47,445 nt of DNA. It comes from Desulfoarculaceae bacterium (GTDB lineage: Bacteria > Desulfobacterota > Desulfobulbia > Desulfobulbales > Desulfocapsaceae). A model generated the notes under the pieces. It did no database searches. It was not told the origin of the DNA and saw nothing but the letters and a program-made list of their open reading frames with translations. This document shows positions 15,858 through 23,863 of this stretch, piece by piece. Both the position numbers and the translations under genes were made by a program. Numbering within the stretch: the stretch's first letter is position 1; each line of letters begins with the position of its first letter. Where the stretch lies: contig JAHYIV010000023.1 in assembly GCA_019429465.1 (NCBI GenBank), positions 1-47,445 of the forward strand. Direction: 5' to 3'.

Positions 15858-17060
15858 TTATGCCTTTGCCGCTTGCCCCAGAGCTGCTGTCAATTCGGCA
15901 AGTCTCTCTTCTGTCATCTTGACAGGAATCGGATAGACCAGGGTCCTGCTGATCAGCTCTACCGAAGCAGGCAGCAATTCAGGGTCATACATAATCCTCC
16001 TTCTCCCACCAGGCTCCAGAAACGGCCAGCCACTTTTAGTGACGGTTGACCCGGCCAGCAGATGCTCCCATCGCGGATAAAAATGCCAGGTGTTGTCACC
16101 AAAATTGATGGCGCCGGCATTGTTTTCCGCAAGTACCTTGTTCACCCGCTGGCAATGTTCACCGCTCTCCAGAAAAAAACAGCAGAAGGTCGCTGAATCC
16201 CCCGCCTCATCAACCAGCTCCCGGAACTTGACCCCGGGAATAGCAGAGGCCGCCTCTTTCAAGGCAGTCTTTGTTTTCTTCTGGGCCTCTATCATGGAAT
16301 CAAGCTTGGCGAGTTGGGCAATACCGATGGCACCCTGTATCTCCATCATCCGATAATTAAAACCGATAAAACGCCTTCCTTCGCCACCACGGGCACCAGG
16401 ATTAACCACATGATCATGACCATGATCATGATATTCCGACATGGTTCGCCATAGCTCCTCATTGGCGGTAATGATCATACCGCCTTCGCCGGTGGTCATG
16501 GTCTTTACCGCATCGAAAGAAAAAGTTCCGCAGTCGCCAAAGGTACCAAGGTGCCGGCCGTTAATCCTGGCCCCTGTGGCCTGGGCTGTATCCTCAAGTA
16601 CCGGGATGCCATGCCGCTTGGCAATGGCTACAATCTCCTGGATACGGGCTTGAGCGCCCAGCATATGAACAGGGATAATACAGCGGGTTCTCTCGGTAAT
16701 CTTTTTTTCAAGATCGACAGGATCCATATTCAGGGTCGCATCAACTTCAGTGAATACCGGAATAGCGCCAATATCAAGGATCGCTTCCCAGGTGGCAACA
16801 AAGGTGAACCCCTGGGTAATGACCTCATCGCCCGGGCCGACACCGAGTGCGGCAAGGGCCACTTTCAGGGCTACGGTTCCAGAGGTCACCGCCTGGCCGT
16901 AAGAAGTTCCACAATAGGCGGCAAATTTCTTTTCAAACTCCAGAACCTTGTACACACCCTTGCGTTGCGCTCCGAATTCATAGCGAAAGAGGACACCGGT
17001 ATCAAGGACAGCCATAATCTCTTTCTTTTCTTCTTCACCAAAAATCTCATAACCTGGCAT
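15858..17060 (-). CDS. DegT/DnrJ/EryC1/StrS-family PLP aminotransferase
   Basis: The sequence has the fold and motifs of sugar-nucleotide aminotransferases: YGQAVTSGTVALKVALAALGVGPGDEVI (residues about 55-85), VHMLGAQA, LEDTAQATGARINGRHLGTFGD and the PLP lysine in FSFDAVKTMTTGEGG. The start at 17060 is chosen because AGGGAGGTTCTGCC precedes it and the longer frame upstream runs into panD; this gives 400 residues. A histidine-rich EYHDHGHDHV follows. It lies 25 bp after panD and is probably co-transcribed with panC-panD, an unusual partnership. Substrate unknown: an amino-sugar nucleotide would be the default guess. Confidence 0.88.
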   Translation of the reverse strand: MPGYEIFGEEEKKEIMAVLDTGVLFRYEFGAQRKGVYKVLEFEKKFAAYCGTSYGQAVTSGTVALKVALAALGVGPGDEVITQGFTFVATWEAILDIGAIPVFTEVDATLNMDPVDLEKKITERTRCIIPVHMLGAQARIQEIVAIAKRHGIPVLEDTAQATGARINGRHLGTFGDCGTFSFDAVKTMTTGEGGMIITANEELWRTMSEYHDHGHDHVVNPGARGGEGRRFIGFNYRMMEIQGAIGIAQLAKLDSMIEAQKKTKTALKEAASAIPGVKFRELVDEAGDSATFCCFFLESGEHCQRVNKVLAENNAGAINFGDNTWHFYPRWEHLLAGSTVTKSGWPFLEPGGRRRIMYDPELLPASVELISRTLVYPIPVKMTEERLAELTAALGQAAKA

Positions 17061-17085
17061 TGGCAGAACCTCCCTAAAAAAAATT

Positions 17086-17448
17086 TTACTTGCTGAGCGT
17101 TTCCTTGATGGCGTTATGCTCATCAAGAAGGACGATAACAGGATGATACTCCTCCAGTTCCTCCTCGGTAGAGTGACCATAGGTGCAGATAATAATGATG
17201 TCACCCACCATCCCCTTCCGGGCCGCGGCACCATTCAACCCTATGACCCCGGTTCCTGGCGCCCCAACAATGGCATAGGTATCAAAACGCTCACCATTAT
17301 TAGCATTATAGATATGGATCCGTTCAAAGGGCACAATACCCACGGCATCCATGAGGTTTTTATCTATGGTCAGACTTCCCTCATAATTCAAATCGGCTTC
17401 AGTAACGGTCGCCCGATGAAGCTTTGCCCTCAGCATCTGTCTCAACAT
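17086..17448 (-). CDS. panD: Aspartate 1-decarboxylase
   Basis: This pyruvoyl enzyme makes beta-alanine for pantothenate. The self-cleavage site is in NYEGSLTID (Gly24-Ser25, the serine becoming the pyruvoyl group). RAKLHRATVTEADL, NGERFDTYAI and GVIGLNGAAARKGMVGD are family landmarks. The 120 residues are normal. It lies downstream of panC, separated by a 182-bp stretch filled by an inverted-repeat element, and upstream of the DegT aminotransferase. Confidence 0.97.
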   Translation of the reverse strand: MLRQMLRAKLHRATVTEADLNYEGSLTIDKNLMDAVGIVPFERIHIYNANNGERFDTYAIVGAPGTGVIGLNGAAARKGMVGDIIIICTYGHSTEEELEEYHPVIVLLDEHNAIKETLSK

Positions 17449-17470
17449 TTATTCTCTATTCTTCCTATTT

Positions 17471-17633
17471 TTAAAAGTCTTCACGAAATAACCATTACAT
17501 TTTTATCAATTTCGTTACGCAGCAGGCCAAGGATGGACCAGTGTCGCTCGCTCCATGGATGGAGGAAGAGCGACCGGCTCCTTATGCCGTTCACGCTATT
17601 TAAATAATATGATGATGTTATTCAATCAGCTTA
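17471..17633 (-). mobile_element. Inverted-repeat element A, copy 2 (diverged, with 54-nt core) between panC and panD
   Basis: Read on the - strand it begins TAAGC at the panC stop codon, continues with the element's left arm (diverged) and GGCATAAGGAGCC, contains a complete 54-nt core (17522-17575), then GTAACGAAAT and a decayed right arm with GTTATTTCGTGAAG. Gene order and spacing suggest it inserted into, or forms the 3' end of, the panC unit. Confidence 0.75.
17522..17575 (+). repeat. 54-nt repeat, copy 9 (nested in element A, panC-panD gap)
   Basis: Begins GCAGGCCAAGGATGG, has AGTGTCGCTCGCTCCATGG and ends GAAGAGCGACC. It is flanked by CGTTAC on the left and GGCTCCTTATGCC on the right, the same junctions as in the other element A copies. 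Confidence 0.92.
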
Positions 17634-18488
17634 CAGTTCAAACAGTCTGGCGTTATCTATCAGACGAACCCTGTCATGGATCTTAACCGCCATGATCAAC
17701 CTGCTGTTCACCTGTACCGTTTCACAGCGCTCAAGGCTGTCAGGATCAACAATTTCCACATATTCAACTGCACAGCCAGGGACCTGGCCAATATTTCCCT
17801 CAATCTCACGACGCAAAACCTCGGCAGACAGAGGCTGAGTCGCACCCTTCACCTTTTGCCTGGCAAAAAGAATGGCCCGGTAAAGGCAGAGCGCCTGTTC
17901 TCTCTCATCATCCTGCAAATAACTGTTACGTGAGCTCATGGCCAGCCCGCTTGCCTCCCGGACAGTAGGATGAGCGACAATATCTACGGCCAAATCAAGA
18001 TCGCGGACCATCCGCCTGATCACTGCCAGTTGTTGAAAGTCTTTTTCGCCAAAGACAGCCAGATGCGCCTGGGTCTGGGAAAAAAGTTTCATAACAACCG
18101 TACAGACACCATCAAAATGACCGGGTCGACTGGCCCCGCATAATCCCCTGCCAAGCTCCGCTACCCGGACAGTGGTCTGAAAACCGGCAGGATACATAGA
18201 GGAGGTAGTTGGGGCGTAGAGGACATCAACTCCCTCACCGGCGGCAAGCTCCATGTCCCGTTGCAGATCACGCGGATAGGCGGCAAGATCCTCACCAGAG
18301 CCAAACTGAATGGGATTGACAAAAAGGCTGACCACTACCTGGTCGGCGCACTGTCTGGCCTGATGCATCAAGGCCAGATGCCCTGCATGAAATGAGCCCA
18401 TAGTCGGCACCAGGGCAATCTTCTGCCCCTGGCCCCGCCAACTGCCGGCAAGAGCTGTCAGCTCCCGCGGCTCCTGAATCATCTTCAC
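17631..18488 (-). CDS. panC: Pantothenate synthetase
   Basis: The enzyme joins pantoate and beta-alanine with ATP. Motifs: VPTMGSFHAGHLALM (nucleotide-binding HxGH, residues about 28-42), VVSLFVNPIQFG, YPRDLQRD, RPGHFDGVCTVVMKLF, VFGEKDFQQL and SSRNSYL. Length 285 is normal. The start appears to be GTG at 18488, overlapping the TGA of the upstream TPR gene (GTGA), with AAGG 7 nt before it; ATG at 18482 is the alternative. Its TAA stop coincides with the beginning of a dispersed inverted-repeat element. Confidence 0.96.
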   Translation of the reverse strand: MKMIQEPRELTALAGSWRGQGQKIALVPTMGSFHAGHLALMHQARQCADQVVVSLFVNPIQFGSGEDLAAYPRDLQRDMELAAGEGVDVLYAPTTSSMYPAGFQTTVRVAELGRGLCGASRPGHFDGVCTVVMKLFSQTQAHLAVFGEKDFQQLAVIRRMVRDLDLAVDIVAHPTVREASGLAMSSRNSYLQDDEREQALCLYRAILFARQKVKGATQPLSAEVLRREIEGNIGQVPGCAVEYVEIVDPDSLERCETVQVNSRLIMAVKIHDRVRLIDNARLFEL

Positions 18489-19180
18489 TGCATAGCCTTG
18501 AGCCTGGCGATCTTCTCATCAACCTCTACCTTGGCAGGATCATTCTGATTCTGGCCGGTAAAGGTTGCCTGATATTCTTCATAAACAGCAAGGGCCTGTT
18601 TCACCTCACCTTGAAATTCATATATTCTGGCCACCCCGGCAACCCCTTCTCTTTCATAACCATTAATCTTCTGCAGGGCCTTATACTCAATAATTGCCGC
18701 CTCAAAAAGCCCAGCGGCCTCATTGGCCTGGGCCAGACCAAAGGTCAGTAAGGCAAAAAGAGGATCAGAACCGCTAATTTTTTTTCTCACTGCCCAATAT
18801 TGCTCACCGGCCTCTTTAAATTTACCTGCCTTCATCTGTTCATGGGCCAGTTCGGCGTTCGCCCAGTGAGCCGAAGGGGTTCCTAAAAAATCAGCTGCCA
18901 CACCAATAAGGGCCTCATGCCTTTCCGGTTCTGCTGCCTGCATGGCCACAGCCAGGGCTGCCGATGCCTTCTGGATCCGGTTTGACCGATAAGAACTGTA
19001 GAGGATCAGACCGACTACCACTGCCACCACAGCAATGATTCCTATCTGCAGATTCTTTTTATTCTTTTTAATAAACCTGATAACAACAGGGGGCAGATTT
19101 AAATGTTCAAGCAGACCACTGCCTTCGCTATGAGAACTCTGCTGAACCTGTTGTTTATCAAAAGCGCTCTGTCCTGCCAT
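18485..19180 (-). CDS. Membrane-anchored tetratricopeptide (YfgM-like) protein
   Basis: The 231-residue protein has a charged N-terminal cytoplasmic part, one membrane helix (IGIIAVVAVVVGLILYS, about residues 47-63) and a helical TPR-like periplasmic domain (SAHWANAELAHEQMKAGKFKEAGEQYW, FGLAQANEAAGLFEAAI, GVARIYEFQGEVKQALAVYEEY). This is the layout of YfgM and related TPR_21 proteins, which act as SecYEG-associated chaperone partners in E. coli. The same role here is inference. It overlaps panC by 4 bp and is the first gene of the leftward panC-panD unit. Confidence 0.8.
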   Translation of the reverse strand: MAGQSAFDKQQVQQSSHSEGSGLLEHLNLPPVVIRFIKKNKKNLQIGIIAVVAVVVGLILYSSYRSNRIQKASAALAVAMQAAEPERHEALIGVAADFLGTPSAHWANAELAHEQMKAGKFKEAGEQYWAVRKKISGSDPLFALLTFGLAQANEAAGLFEAAIIEYKALQKINGYEREGVAGVARIYEFQGEVKQALAVYEEYQATFTGQNQNDPAKVEVDEKIARLKAMQ

Positions 19181-19354
19181 GTGTCAACCTCCTTTTGCTT
19201 TTTACTTTACCTTTCATCGCAAACATCTTAGGTTCAATTTTGCAATATATGAATTTTCCTTTTTACTCGATAGTGTGCCTCATGTCCATTGCCAAACTCT
19301 AATGGTCATGCAAAAATCCTCGCAACTGGCCATTTATAAACCTGAATTTTCATC

Positions 19355-20722
19355 ATGGAATCTTTTGCCGCAACTCCTTCAGTACCAGCGATACTCACCG
19401 TCTCTCAGATCAGCCGGTCGATCAGGAATCTTCTTGAGGGCGAATTTCGCTTTGTCAGGGTCAGCGGCGAGATATCCAACCTCTCCCGCCCCTACTCCGG
19501 CCACAGCTATTTTACCCTCAAGGATGAAGGCGCCCAGCTTCGTGCCGTCCTTTTTAAAGGACAGCAGCGTTTCCTGGCCAAGGATATCGGTGACGGCCAG
19601 CAGGTCATTTGTCATGGCCGGATCTCGGTTTATGAACCCCGTGGCGACTATCAGCTCATCATTGACACCATTGACTTTCAAGGGGCAGGCCTGCTACAGC
19701 TGCAATTTGAAGAGCTGAAAAAACGACTGGCGGCAGAAGGCCTTTTTGACCAGAGACGGAAAAAAATGATCCCGCTGTTCCCCCGGAAGATCACCCTGAT
19801 CACCTCACCCACCGGCGCGGCTGTCCATGATTTTTTGAAGATATGGAGGAAACGCGGGTGGGGCGCGGTCATTCAGATCTTTCCGGTACGGGTTCAGGGG
19901 ACCGATGCTGCTGCAGAAATTGCCGGGGCAATTGCCAGCATCAACAAGAAATCAAACAGCGACATCATCGTCCTCTGTCGGGGTGGCGGTTCGCTGGAGG
20001 ATCTCTGGGCATTTAACGAGGAGTGCGTGGCCAGGGCCATTGCCGACTCAGCCCTGCCCATTGTCTCGGCCATCGGCCATGAAGTCGATTTTACCATTGC
20101 CGATTTCTGCGCTGATCTGCGGGCCCCGACACCGACAGGTGCTGCCGAACAGATCATCCCCGATCTGGCGACACTGCAAAGACAGATAGGCAGCTTCAAA
20201 AGACAGCTCACAACCCTGCTTCTGCAGAAGATTGACGGCTACAGCAGACAGGTCTCCCAGAACAAACGCCTGCTTGGAGATCTGGGCTTGACCCTCTCCC
20301 ACTTCACCTTGCAGATAGACCACACCACCTCCCGGCTGACTCACTCCATGGAAAGACTTCTGCAGCAACAGACGCTCAGCCTTGAAAGAGTCATATCCAG
20401 ATTAGAGCGTCAGTCACCCGTCACCAGGATGACCATTCAGACACAACGGTTGCGCCATGCCACCGCCAAACTGATCCAGCAGACACGCGTCCTTCTCCAA
20501 CAAAAAAGCGCGGCCTTTTCCGCTCAGGCAGCGCTTTTGGATTCAGTCAGTCCCCTGGCCACCCTGGCCCGGGGCTATGCTATCGTCAGCAGGAAAAATT
20601 CAGAAAAAAGAGAGGGGGAGATAATTACCAGAAGTAGCCAGGTCCACCCTGGTGAGCAGTTAGACATACTGCTTCATAGCGGCAGGCTGGAATGCGGAAT
20701 AAACAGGGTCATTGAGCCCTGA
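19355..20722 (+). CDS. xseA: Exodeoxyribonuclease VII large subunit
   Basis: The catalytic subunit of ExoVII, which degrades single-stranded DNA to oligonucleotides. The N-terminal OB fold (FRFVRVSGEISNLSRPYSGH, FTLKDEGAQLRAVLFKG, GRISVYEPRGDYQLI) is followed by the catalytic core (SPTGAAVHDFLKIW, IIVLCRGGGSLEDLWAFNEE, VSAIGHEVDFTIADFCADLRAPTPTGAAE), a long coiled-coil region (about residues 280-390) and the C-terminal LARGYAIV. 455 residues is normal. The small subunit xseB is 8 kb away in the window, not adjacent. Confidence 0.96.
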   Translation: MESFAATPSVPAILTVSQISRSIRNLLEGEFRFVRVSGEISNLSRPYSGHSYFTLKDEGAQLRAVLFKGQQRFLAKDIGDGQQVICHGRISVYEPRGDYQLIIDTIDFQGAGLLQLQFEELKKRLAAEGLFDQRRKKMIPLFPRKITLITSPTGAAVHDFLKIWRKRGWGAVIQIFPVRVQGTDAAAEIAGAIASINKKSNSDIIVLCRGGGSLEDLWAFNEECVARAIADSALPIVSAIGHEVDFTIADFCADLRAPTPTGAAEQIIPDLATLQRQIGSFKRQLTTLLLQKIDGYSRQVSQNKRLLGDLGLTLSHFTLQIDHTTSRLTHSMERLLQQQTLSLERVISRLERQSPVTRMTIQTQRLRHATAKLIQQTRVLLQQKSAAFSAQAALLDSVSPLATLARGYAIVSRKNSEKREGEIITRSSQVHPGEQLDILLHSGRLECGINRVIEP

Positions 20723-20745
20723 CCCAAGCCATCAGCGATCGTACT

Positions 20746-21246
20746 CTATTCCATATGCAGGAGGGCATTCACCTCGCTGTCTATCTTATACAAGACATTG
20801 GCCAGCTGGACATGATTTTCAGATCCGGCTTTCCGCAGGTCATGTCCCCAGGCCCTCAACGTTTCAGAGCTGACCCTGCGAACCCGATTATCCCGACTCC
20901 ATTCATAACCGATCTTAAAACCTAGCGCCTGCATGGCCGCCAATATCCCTTCGCGCTCTTGTTCGGGGAATTTAGCCACTACCGCCTGGGTTATCTTTTT
21001 CCAACCATCGAAAAGAGGAAGCCCTTCTTGAAATCTATGATACCACCTCCTTTCCTTGGGAGTAAGGTTTGTCAGAATATCTTCTGTAACATGGAAAGGA
21101 CCTCCTGAGTACAACGCTCTCTCATTGCTCTGCCACACAGTTTCCTGTACGTGCTGAGCGCCTTGAAACTGGTCCGCAAACCCGTGAGCACAAAAGAAGA
21201 AGAAGGAAATCACCATCAAAAAGCATACTTTCCTTGAAAATCTCAT
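20746..21246 (-). CDS. Secreted protein of unknown function
   Basis: I do not recognise a family. The protein starts MRFSRKVCFLMVISFFFFCAHGFADQ, a classical Sec signal peptide with a likely cut after about residue 22 (GFA-DQ). The mature part of about 144 residues is charged and helical, with KERRWYHRFQEGLPLFDGW and a C-terminal helix ending NALLHME. The start at 21246 is chosen because GGGGGACC lies 4-5 nt upstream; 21258 is possible. It converges on xseA and is likely periplasmic. Nearby genes give no hint of function. Confidence 0.7.
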   Translation of the reverse strand: MRFSRKVCFLMVISFFFFCAHGFADQFQGAQHVQETVWQSNERALYSGGPFHVTEDILTNLTPKERRWYHRFQEGLPLFDGWKKITQAVVAKFPEQEREGILAAMQALGFKIGYEWSRDNRVRRVSSETLRAWGHDLRKAGSENHVQLANVLYKIDSEVNALLHME

Positions 21247-21427
21247 ATGGTCCCCCATAAGTACAATTTCCAGAGAACAAAAATGTCAGCACTCAGACCC
21301 TGCGCACCATTTCGCTGACTTTACCACACCTGCATTTATTATAATATTATCTATCATCTTTAAATAAATCAAGTTTTCTCAGCCATATGCTCCAGCGTAC
21401 CTACCGCAAAAGAGTCAATTCACCCGG

Positions 21428-22207
21428 TCAAGGGGAAGCGTTCTCATTGACCTCTCCTTCAATGGCACCCATACGAAGACAGATCGGTTCCTGAATGCCA
21501 ACCTGCTTGGAAAAATTATACAGTCCCTGTAGAATATGCCAGGTCACAACCTGACCTTGAGGAATCACCAGAACCCCATTATTGGCAAAGACATCCTCCT
21601 CGGCCACCATGCCCGTCCGGATATCCTTCACCTGGAGCGTTACAACCTTGCCCTGTTCGTTTTTAAGCTTTAATCCTTCCAGGATATTCAACAACTCGAG
21701 ATTATAGACCCCCACCATTTTTTTCATCCTCTGCACTGTGTCATAATGAGACCCCCCCTGATACTTAAACATATCATAATCAATGGCCACCTTTAACATC
21801 TGGGCACCTCGACAGATAACAGCATCATCAAGAGAGACAGCCTCCTCTTCATACTCAGCCATTGGATACAACTGCATGCCTACCATGCCGGCGACAAGAT
21901 CCATCCCGGGGATATGGGCAAAAAGCTTCCGCCCAACGTCAGGATGCTGTTCATACATCTGGCGTTCTTCAGGACTGAGCTTAACACCAGCATAGAGCTT
22001 ATGCAGGATATCCGGCGGCAAAGTGATGCAGCCAATTTGGGACATGACAGCGGCGATCTCATACTGCCAGTCATGGGGGCTTTGTTCCTGCCGACAGAGA
22101 AGCGCCACTAAATCTTTGATCCTTGCCCCTGCACCAAAGACCGTGGGATTGGACTGACTGAGCAACTCACTCAGCACCTTCATGCTCCCCTTCAAGGTCT
22201 CATTCAA
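21428..22207 (-). CDS. HD-GYP-like (degenerate) output domain, separated from its receiver by an in-frame TAG
   Basis: The sequence follows the RpfG HD-GYP pattern (AAVMSQIGCITLPPDILHKLYAG, LSPEERQMYEQHPDVGRKLFAHIPGMDLVAGMV), but the metal-binding HD and HHE residues are replaced by SQ and GMQ. Cyclic di-GMP hydrolysis is therefore unlikely; a degenerate sensory or binding role is more probable. The only in-frame start is a TTG at 22207, 3 nt after AAGGAG, which is poor. The frame is continuous with the receiver gene upstream apart from one TAG (22217-22219). The junction reads IIA-stop-KELLNETLKGS, where intact homologues read about ITAEKELLEKTLKGS. Confidence 0.8.
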   Translation of the reverse strand: MNETLKGSMKVLSELLSQSNPTVFGAGARIKDLVALLCRQEQSPHDWQYEIAAVMSQIGCITLPPDILHKLYAGVKLSPEERQMYEQHPDVGRKLFAHIPGMDLVAGMVGMQLYPMAEYEEEAVSLDDAVICRGAQMLKVAIDYDMFKYQGGSHYDTVQRMKKMVGVYNLELLNILEGLKLKNEQGKVVTLQVKDIRTGMVAEEDVFANNGVLVIPQGQVVTWHILQGLYNFSKQVGIQEPICLRMGAIEGEVNENASP

Positions 22208-22216
22208 CAGCTCCTT

Positions 22217-22600
22217 CTAGGCAATGATGAGTCTATAGTGCCTGGCAGCCAGTGCCAGTGCAGTAGCGAGGGTTGCCGTCGAACAGGGCTTGCTGAGAAA
22301 ACGAAAGATCTGACCGGCATTCACGGCCTCAACAGCTGTTTCCTGATCCGCATTCCCGGTAAGCATAATACGGACCGTATCCGGGTACATATCTTTTACC
22401 AGGGACAGCAGCTGCACTCCGTCCATTCCCGGCATCCGCATATCCGAGACAATAAGGGCAAAAGGGCCACCGGTCCTTAAGACCTCCAGGGCCTCTTCGC
22501 CGCTCTGCGCACTCTTGACATCAAAACGATTCCGCAACTGTCGCTGCATGGACTCAAGGACATTCGGCTCATCATCAACCAGAAGATTTTTTTCACTCAT
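22217..22600 (-). CDS. Response regulator receiver domain
   Basis: A CheY-like receiver of 127 residues: acidic pocket in LLVDDEPNVLES, phospho-acceptor Asp in LIVSDMRMPGMDGVQLL (residue about 53), Thr in IMLTGNAD and Lys in FLSKPC. The wording DDEPNVLESMQRQLR is typical of receivers fused to HD-GYP domains. It ends in TAG, and the same frame continues into the HD-GYP-like domain, so the two were probably one 390-residue protein. The partner kinase is not in the window. Confidence 0.92.
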   Translation of the reverse strand: MSEKNLLVDDEPNVLESMQRQLRNRFDVKSAQSGEEALEVLRTGGPFALIVSDMRMPGMDGVQLLSLVKDMYPDTVRIMLTGNADQETAVEAVNAGQIFRFLSKPCSTATLATALALAARHYRLIIA

Positions 22601-22958
22601 ACTTTCATCCCTGCCTCACTCTTTCACCACAGATTCTCCTCCGCCATACCTCAATCCTGTCGACAAGGCCGGGATGTTCCAGATATTAATGATCAAGATT
22701 TACCGATGCCTCAATACTTTCGTCTGGCTGCGACTCATAGTTAATATGAATAAGCAGCGAATGAATGCATACAGATGAGACGGCATAAAGCATACAACAT
22801 TTTCAGGAAAGCGCTCACTGGAATTACGGATTTCCGCAGACTCAGCCAGGGAGAAGGAGGCGGACGGAGGGGGGGGGGGTGGACAAGGTATAAAAAAAGG
22901 CGGAGCCGGTTAAGGCTCCGCCTGTGGTAGCATCCCTCAAACAGGATGCTTAGGATGT
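22601..22958. other. Intergenic region with an 11-G run
   Basis: About 360 bp without a convincing gene. It includes an uninterrupted run of 11 G (22869-22879), prone to replication slippage and sequencing error, and the terminator of the PEP-CTERM gene. The promoter of the receiver gene should lie in its left part. Confidence 0.5.
22891..22922 (-). terminator. Rho-independent terminator of the PEP-CTERM gene
   Basis: A perfect 9-bp stem (GGCGGAGCC with GGCTCCGCC, 6-nt loop). On the - strand it is followed by TTTTTTTA. It lies about 36 bp after the stop codon of the gene at 22959. Confidence 0.88.
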
Positions 22959-23507
22959 TTAGCTCTTTTTATTTCTGAAACGAAGCCCTGCAAGCCCTAC
23001 CAGGCCTGTACCAAAAAGGAGCATGGAGGCCGGCTCGGGGACATCATTGTTGCCTCCATTAATCTCATCAATATGGCTTATCTTTGAGATATTCTTAATA
23101 TTATCCTCACTGAAGCCCATCTGTACAAGAGAGATGACGCCCCAGTCTAAACTGGCAAGATTATCGAATAAGAAGTGCGTATTAGCATTCCCCGAATTGG
23201 CACCAGTCTTAATTAAGAAATAATCGGGTTGATAATTCAATGGAGTAGCAAAAACGCCAGCCAAACCATCAACAGCGCTCCAGTCACCCCCGACAACATC
23301 ATACTTATAGGTAAGTACATTAGTGCCACCAAGCACTGAATCCACCCAGGCCATTTCAGTCGCGTCACCAGCATTCTCCAGATACGTCTGGTCCAAGAGA
23401 GTGTCAATATTACCACCATAATAGGAAAGTGGGAGTGCCTGCGCCATTCCAGCCATCCCAAGCATCATCGTCCCTAGAGCCAGCCCTGTCAAAAATGTCT
23501 TTTTCAT
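22959..23507 (-). CDS. PEP-CTERM sorted exported protein
   Basis: 182 residues with a signal peptide (MKKTFLTGLALGTMMLGMAGMAQA) and a C-terminal sorting signal: the PEP motif (VPEPASMLLFGTGLVGLAGL), a short membrane span and a basic RFRNKKS tail. Such proteins are processed by an exosortase of the XrtA/EpsH type and usually go to the cell surface or matrix. The mature region (Tyr, Asp, Gly, Asn-rich) has no recognisable domain. No exosortase gene is in the window. The gene has its own terminator and is divergent from eno. Confidence 0.92.
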   Translation of the reverse strand: MKKTFLTGLALGTMMLGMAGMAQALPLSYYGGNIDTLLDQTYLENAGDATEMAWVDSVLGGTNVLTYKYDVVGGDWSAVDGLAGVFATPLNYQPDYFLIKTGANSGNANTHFLFDNLASLDWGVISLVQMGFSEDNIKNISKISHIDEINGGNNDVPEPASMLLFGTGLVGLAGLRFRNKKS

Positions 23508-23556
23508 TTTTTCCCCTCCTTAAGTTTTCCTTAGTTCAACCCTTGATCTAAATCTA

Positions 23557-23617
23557 AGTTTTTTCACGAAAAGGCACTCTTTAATTAGCAAAAAGCGTGC
23601 CTTTTCGTGAAAAAACT
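23557..23617. repeat. Perfect 21-bp inverted repeat between the PEP-CTERM gene and eno
   Basis: The arms AGTTTTTTCACGAAAAGGCAC (23557-23577) and its complement (23597-23617) are separated by 19 nt. It lies between two divergent genes, close to the PEP-CTERM start, so it could be an operator or a short palindromic element rather than a terminator. Confidence 0.8.
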
Positions 23618-23863
23618 CGGCAAACATTTTTATCCATTTTTTTTATTGACTTAGAGGAGAGATTGAGACGGGAAGAGGCTGAAGCAGTTGTGGCCACGCT
23701 CTTTTTTGTCCGTTTTTCAGGTAAAAACTTCCGGATTTCCGAAAAAAACACGACATCATGGAAGGGGATAAAAGGGCTGGACAAAGGGACTGGATTGAGA
23801 AATAATAGTTATAAAATCACGTCTCAAGTTGAGCTGAAGACAAAAATCAGAGGAGGAGCGCCA

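Noticed and set aside
23597..23863. N-terminal extension of enolase
   Set aside because: Enolase homologues start at [22 protein letters not shown] sequence, and AGGAGG precedes 23864; the extension has low complexity and covers an inverted repeat.
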